Source of the DNA: JAAFHB01 sp942493325
Lineage (GTDB): Bacteria > Bacteroidota > Bacteroidia > Bacteroidales > Prolixibacteraceae
Assembly (NCBI GenBank): GCA_942493325.1
Contig: OW818689.1
Coordinates: forward strand, 2,914,001 to 2,978,000
Reading direction: 5' to 3'
Length of the DNA: 64,000 nt
Below the pieces are notes generated by a model, which was given only the letters and a program-made list of their open reading frames with translations, searched no databases and had not been told where the DNA came from. This document shows positions 15,001 to 21,000 of this stretch, one piece after another (the first letter of the stretch is position 1; each line of letters opens with the position of its first letter). Both the position numbers and the translations under genes were made by a program.

Positions 15001-18000
15001 ACCGGCTGGCAGTTATACTGATCTTCAAATTACAGCAAACGGATGCTCATCAGATTTGGGTGTAGATGCAAGTCTGACTGATCCTGCCACACCGGTTATT
15101 ACCCTGGGAGCAATCACCAATCCTGCGACATACGGCAGTCAAGGAAGTATTGCACTTAGCTTTTTGGGAGTTCCGGATGGTACATATTCTGTCTCACATA
15201 GTACAGGTAATTTTCCTGGAGTTGTAATTGCTTCGGGGACTGCAACAATAACTGCTCCGGCAGGCAACTATTCTGATTTACAGATTACTGCAAACGGTTG
15301 CACTTCTGATTTAGGTGTAGATGCAACTTTGACTGATCCTGCCACACCGGTCATAACCCTTGGAGCAATTACCAATCCTGCAACTTGCGGTGGTAACGGA
15401 AGTATTGCACTTAGTTTTACGGGTGTTCCGAATGGTACATATACCATTTTCCATAGTACAGGTAGTTTTCCACTAGTTGTGATTACTTCAGGAACTGCAA
15501 CAATAACAGCTCCGGCAGGTAATTATGCTGATCTTCAAATTACGGCAAACGGGTGCATCTCTGATTTGGGTGTAAATGCAACTTTGACTGATCCTGCCAC
15601 ACCGGCAATAACCCTGGGAGCAATCACCAATCCTGCGATATGCAGTGGTAACGGAAGTATCATTCTGAACTTTACGGGTGTTCCGAACGGTACATATTCT
15701 GTCTCATACAGTGCAGGCAATTTTCCGGGAGTTGTAATTACTTCGGGTACTGCAACAATAACAGCTCCGGCAGGTACATATACTGATCTTCGGGTTACGG
15801 CCAACGGATGCACCTCTGATCCGGGTGTCGATGCAACTTTGACTGATCCTGCCACTCCGGTAATATCCCTGGGAGCAATCACCAATCCTGCGACATGCGG
15901 AAGTAACGGAAGTATTGCACTTAGCTTTACGGGAGTTCCGGATGGCACATATTCTGTCTCACATAGTACAGGTAATTTTCCTGGAGTTGTAATTGCTTCG
16001 GGGACAGCAACAATAACAGCTACGGCAGGAACATATTCAGATCTTCAGGTTACGGCAAATGGTTGTACATCAGATTTGAATGTAAATACAACTTTGAGTA
16101 ACCCTGCCACCCCGGTCATAACCCTTGGAGCAATAACCAATCCTGCAACATGCAGTGGTAACGGGAGTATCGTACTAAACTTTACAGGTGTTCCGAATGG
16201 GGTTTATTCAATTTCTCATTCCTCAGGCAGCTTTGCAGGAATTACAGTTACCTCGGGAATTGCAACAATATCAGCACCGGCAGGTACATATAATGATCTT
16301 CAGATTACAGCAAACGGATGTACCTCTGATCCCGGTGTAGATGCAAGTTTAAGTGATCCTGCCACCCCGATCATAAACCTTGGAGCAATTACCAACTCTG
16401 CAACTTGCGGCGGTAACGGGAGTATTGTCCTGAACGTGACGAATGTTCCGGATGGTGTTTATACAATTTCTTATACAAGCGGCAGCTTTGCAGGTGTCAC
16501 AGTAACCTCGGGAACTGCAACAATAGCAGCACCGGCAGGTACTTATACTGATTTACAGTTAACGGCAAACGGTTGCACCTCTGATTTGGGTGTAGATGCA
16601 ACTTTGAGTGACCCTGCCACCCCGGTAATAACCCTGGGAGCAATCACCAATCCGGTGACATGCGGTGGTAACGGAAGTATTGTCCTGAACGTTACCAATG
16701 TTACGGATGGAATATATTCTGTTTCACATAGTTCAGGTAGTTTTCCGGGAGTTGTGATTGCTTCGGGGACTGCAACGATAACAGCTCCGGCAGGCACTTA
16801 TACTAATTTACAAATTACGATTAACGGATGTACTTCTGATCCGGGTGTGAATGTTACTTTAACAGATCCTGCCCTGCCCGGTGCACCTTTAATCGGAACT
16901 ATTGTCCAGCCCGACTGCGGCACGGCAACAGGAACCGTTGCTCTTGGCGGCCTGCCAGCTTCTGGCGTGTGGAGCGTAACTGAATCCGTTGGTTTATCAA
17001 CAATTACCGGAACCGGTACATCAGCGACATTTGGCGGATTAAGTTCTGCCACCTATAATTTTACAGTAACCAGTTCAGCAGGCTGCACCTCTTTGGGTTC
17101 GGCAAATGCGGTGATCAATCCGCAGCCTGCAACACCGGTAATAACCCTGGGAGCAATCACCAATCCTGCAACTTGCGGTGGTAACGGAAGTATTGCACTT
17201 AGTTTTTCGGGAGTTCAGGACGGTACATATTCTGTTTTCCATAGCACAGGTAGTTTTTCGAGAGTTGTAATTACTTCGGGAACTGCAACAACAACCGCTC
17301 CGGCTGGTACATATACTGATCTTCAGGTTACCGCCAACGGATGCACCTCTGATTTGGGAGTAAATGCAACTTTGAGTGACCCTGCCACCCCGGTAATAAC
17401 CCTGGGAGCTATCACCAATCCTGCGACGTGCGGTGGTAGCGGAAGTATCATTCTGAACGTAGCTAATGTTCCGGACGGCGTTTATACAATTTCTTATACA
17501 AGCGGAAGCTTTGCGGGTGTCACAGTTACCTCGGGAACTGCAACTATATCAACTCTGGCAGGCACCTATTCTGATTTGCAGATTTCAGCCAACGGATGTA
17601 CTTCTGATCCGGGTGTAAATGCAACTTTGACTGATCCTGCCACACCGGTCATAACCCCTGGTGCCATAACCAATCCGGCGACATGCGGCGGAAACGGGAG
17701 TATTGCACTTAGCTTTTCGGGGGTTCCGGATGGTACATATTCTGTCTCACATAGTACAGGTAATTTTCCGGGAGTTACGGTTAATGCGGGAACTGCAACT
17801 ATTTCTGCTCTGGCTGGCAACTATGATGATTTGCAGATTTCTGCCAACGGTTGTACTTCCGATTTGGGAGTAAATGCAAGTCTGACTGATCCTGCCACCC
17901 CGGCAATAACCCTTGGAGCAATTACCAATCCTGCAATATGCGGTGGTAACGGGAGTATTGTTTTAAACTTCACCAGCGTTCCGGATGGCACATATTCTGT

Positions 18001-21000
18001 CTCACATAGTACTGGTAATTTTCCGGGCGTTGTAATTGCTTCGGGAACTGCAACAATAACAGCTCCGGCAGGTACATATTCTGATTTGCAGATTTCTGCA
18101 AACAGTTGCACTTCTGATTTGGGTGTAGATGCAACTTTGAGTGATCCTGCCACCCCGGTTATAACCCTTGGAGCAATTGCCAATCCCGCAATTTGCGGCG
18201 GGAACGGAAGTATTGCACTTAGCTTTTCGGGAGTTCAGGACGGTACATATTCTGTCTCCCATAGTACAGGTAATTTTCCTGGAGTTACGGTTACTGCGGG
18301 AACTGCAACTATTTCTGCTCCGGCTGGCAACTATTCTGATTTACAGATTTCTGCAAACGGATGTACTTCTGATTTGGGTGTAAATGCAACTTTGAGTGAC
18401 CCTGCCACTCCGGTAATTACTTTGGGAGCAATAACCAATCCTGCGACATGCGGTGGTCAGGGAAGTATCGCACTTAGCTTTACGGGAGTTCCGGATGGTA
18501 CATATTCTGTCTCACACAGTACAGGTAGTTTTTCGGGAGTAGTAATTGCTTCGGGGACTGCAACAATCACAGCTCCGGCTGGTACTTATACTAATTTACA
18601 AATTACAGCCAACGGATGCACCTCTGATTTGGGTGTAGATGTAAGTCTGACTGATCCTGCAACACCGGTAATTACTTTGGGAGCAATTACCAATCCTGCA
18701 ACATGCGTTGGCCAAGGAACTATTGTTCTGAACGTTACCAATGTTCCGGACGGTACATATTCTGTCTCACATAGTACAGGTAATTTTTCAGGCGTTACGG
18801 TTACTTCGGGGACTGCAACAATAGCAGCACCGGCAGGCAATTATTCTGATTTACAGATTTCGGCAAACGGATGTACGTCTGATTTGGGTGTAAATGCAAA
18901 CCTGACTGATCCTTCCACTCCGGTAATAACCCTTGGAGCAATTACCAACCCCGCGACTTGCGGTGGTAACGGGAGTATCGTGCTGAACTTTACAGGTGTT
19001 CCGGATGGCGTTTATTCTGTTTCTCATAGTACTGGTAATTTTCCGGGCGTTGTAATTGCTTCGGGAACAGCGACAATAATAGCTCCGGCAGATACATATA
19101 CTGATCTACAGATTTCTGCAAATGAATGCAACTCTGATTTGGGTGTAGATGCAAGTTTAAGTGATCCTGCCACTCCGGTCATAACTTTGGGAGCAATCTC
19201 CAATCCTGCAACCTGCGGTGGTAACGGAAGTATCATTCTGAACGTTCCCAATGTTACGGACGGTATTTATTCAATTTCTTATACAAGTGGCAGTTTTTCA
19301 GGTGTCACAGTTACTTCAGGGACAGCAACAATAACTGCTCAGGCTGGCACTTATTCTGATTTGCAGATTTCTGCAAACGGATGCACCTCTGATTTGGGTG
19401 TAGATGCAACTTTGACTGATCCTGCCACACCGGTCATAACCCTGGGAGCAATCACCAATCCGGCAACATGCGGTGGTAACGGGAGTATTGCACTAAACTT
19501 TACGGGAGTTCCGAATGGTACATATTCTGTCTCATACAGTGCAGGCAATTTTCCGGGAGTTGTAATTACTTCGGGTACTGCAACAATAACAGCTCCGGCA
19601 GGTACATATACTGATCTTCGGGTTACGGCCAACGGATGCACCTCTGATCCGGGTGTCGATGCAACTTTGACTGATCCTGCCACTCCGGTAATATCCCTGG
19701 GAGCAATCACCAATCCTGCGACATGCGGAAGTAACGGAAGTATTGCACTTAGCTTTACGGGAGTTCCGGATGGCACATATTCTGTCTCACATAGTACAGG
19801 TAATTTTCCTGGAGTTGTAATTGCTTCGGGGACAGCAACAATAACAGCTACGGCAGGAACATATTCAGATCTTCAGGTTACGGCAAATGGTTGTACATCA
19901 GATTTGAATGTAAATACAACTTTGAGTAACCCTGCCACCCCGGTCATAACCCTTGGAGCAATAACCAATCCTGCAACATGCAGTGGTAACGGGAGTATCG
20001 TACTAAACTTTACAGGTGTTCCGAATGGGGTTTATTCAATTTCTCATTCCTCAGGCAGCTTTGCAGGAATTACAGTTACCTCGGGAATTGCAACAATATC
20101 AGCACCGGCAGGTACATATAATGATCTTCAGATTACAGCAAACGGATGTACCTCTGATCCCGGTGTAGATGCAAGTTTAAGTGATCCTGCCACCCCGATC
20201 ATAAACCTTGGAGCAATCACCAATCCCGCGACATGCGGTGGTAACGGGAGTATCATTCTGAACGTAGCCAATGTTCCGGACGGCGTTTATACAATTTCTT
20301 ATACAAGCGGAAGCTTTGCGGGTGTCACAGTTACCTCGGGAACTGCAACCATTTCTGCTCCGGCAGGCATCTATACTGATCTTCAGGTTTCGGCAAACGG
20401 TTGCACCTCTGATTTGGGAGTAAATGTAAACCTGACTGATCCTTCCACACCAGTAATTACTTTGGGAGCAATAACAAACCCTGCAACATGCGGTGGTAAC
20501 GGGAGTATTGTTGTGAACGTTACCAATGTTACGGATGGCGTATATTCTGTTTCTTATTCGTTAGGCAGCTTTGCAGGAATTACAGTTACCTCGGGAATTG
20601 CAACAATATCAGCACCGGCAGGTACTTATACTGATTTACAGTTAACGGCAAACGGTTGCACCTCTGATTTGGGAGTAAATGCAAGTCTGACTGATCCTGC
20701 CAATCCGATCATAACTCTTGGAGCAATAACCAACCCGGCGACATGCGGTGGTAACGGAAGTATTGCACTTAGCTTTTCGGGAGTTCCGAACGGTACATAT
20801 TCTGTCTCACATAATACAGGTAATTTTCCGGGAGTTGTGATTGCCTTAGGAACTGCAACAATAACAGCTCCGGCAGGCAACTATTCTGATTTACAGATTT
20901 CTGCAAACGGATGCACTTCTGATTTGGGAGTTAATGCAACTCTGACTGATCCTGCCACTCCGGTAATTACTTTGGGAGCAATAACCAATCCTTCGACTTG

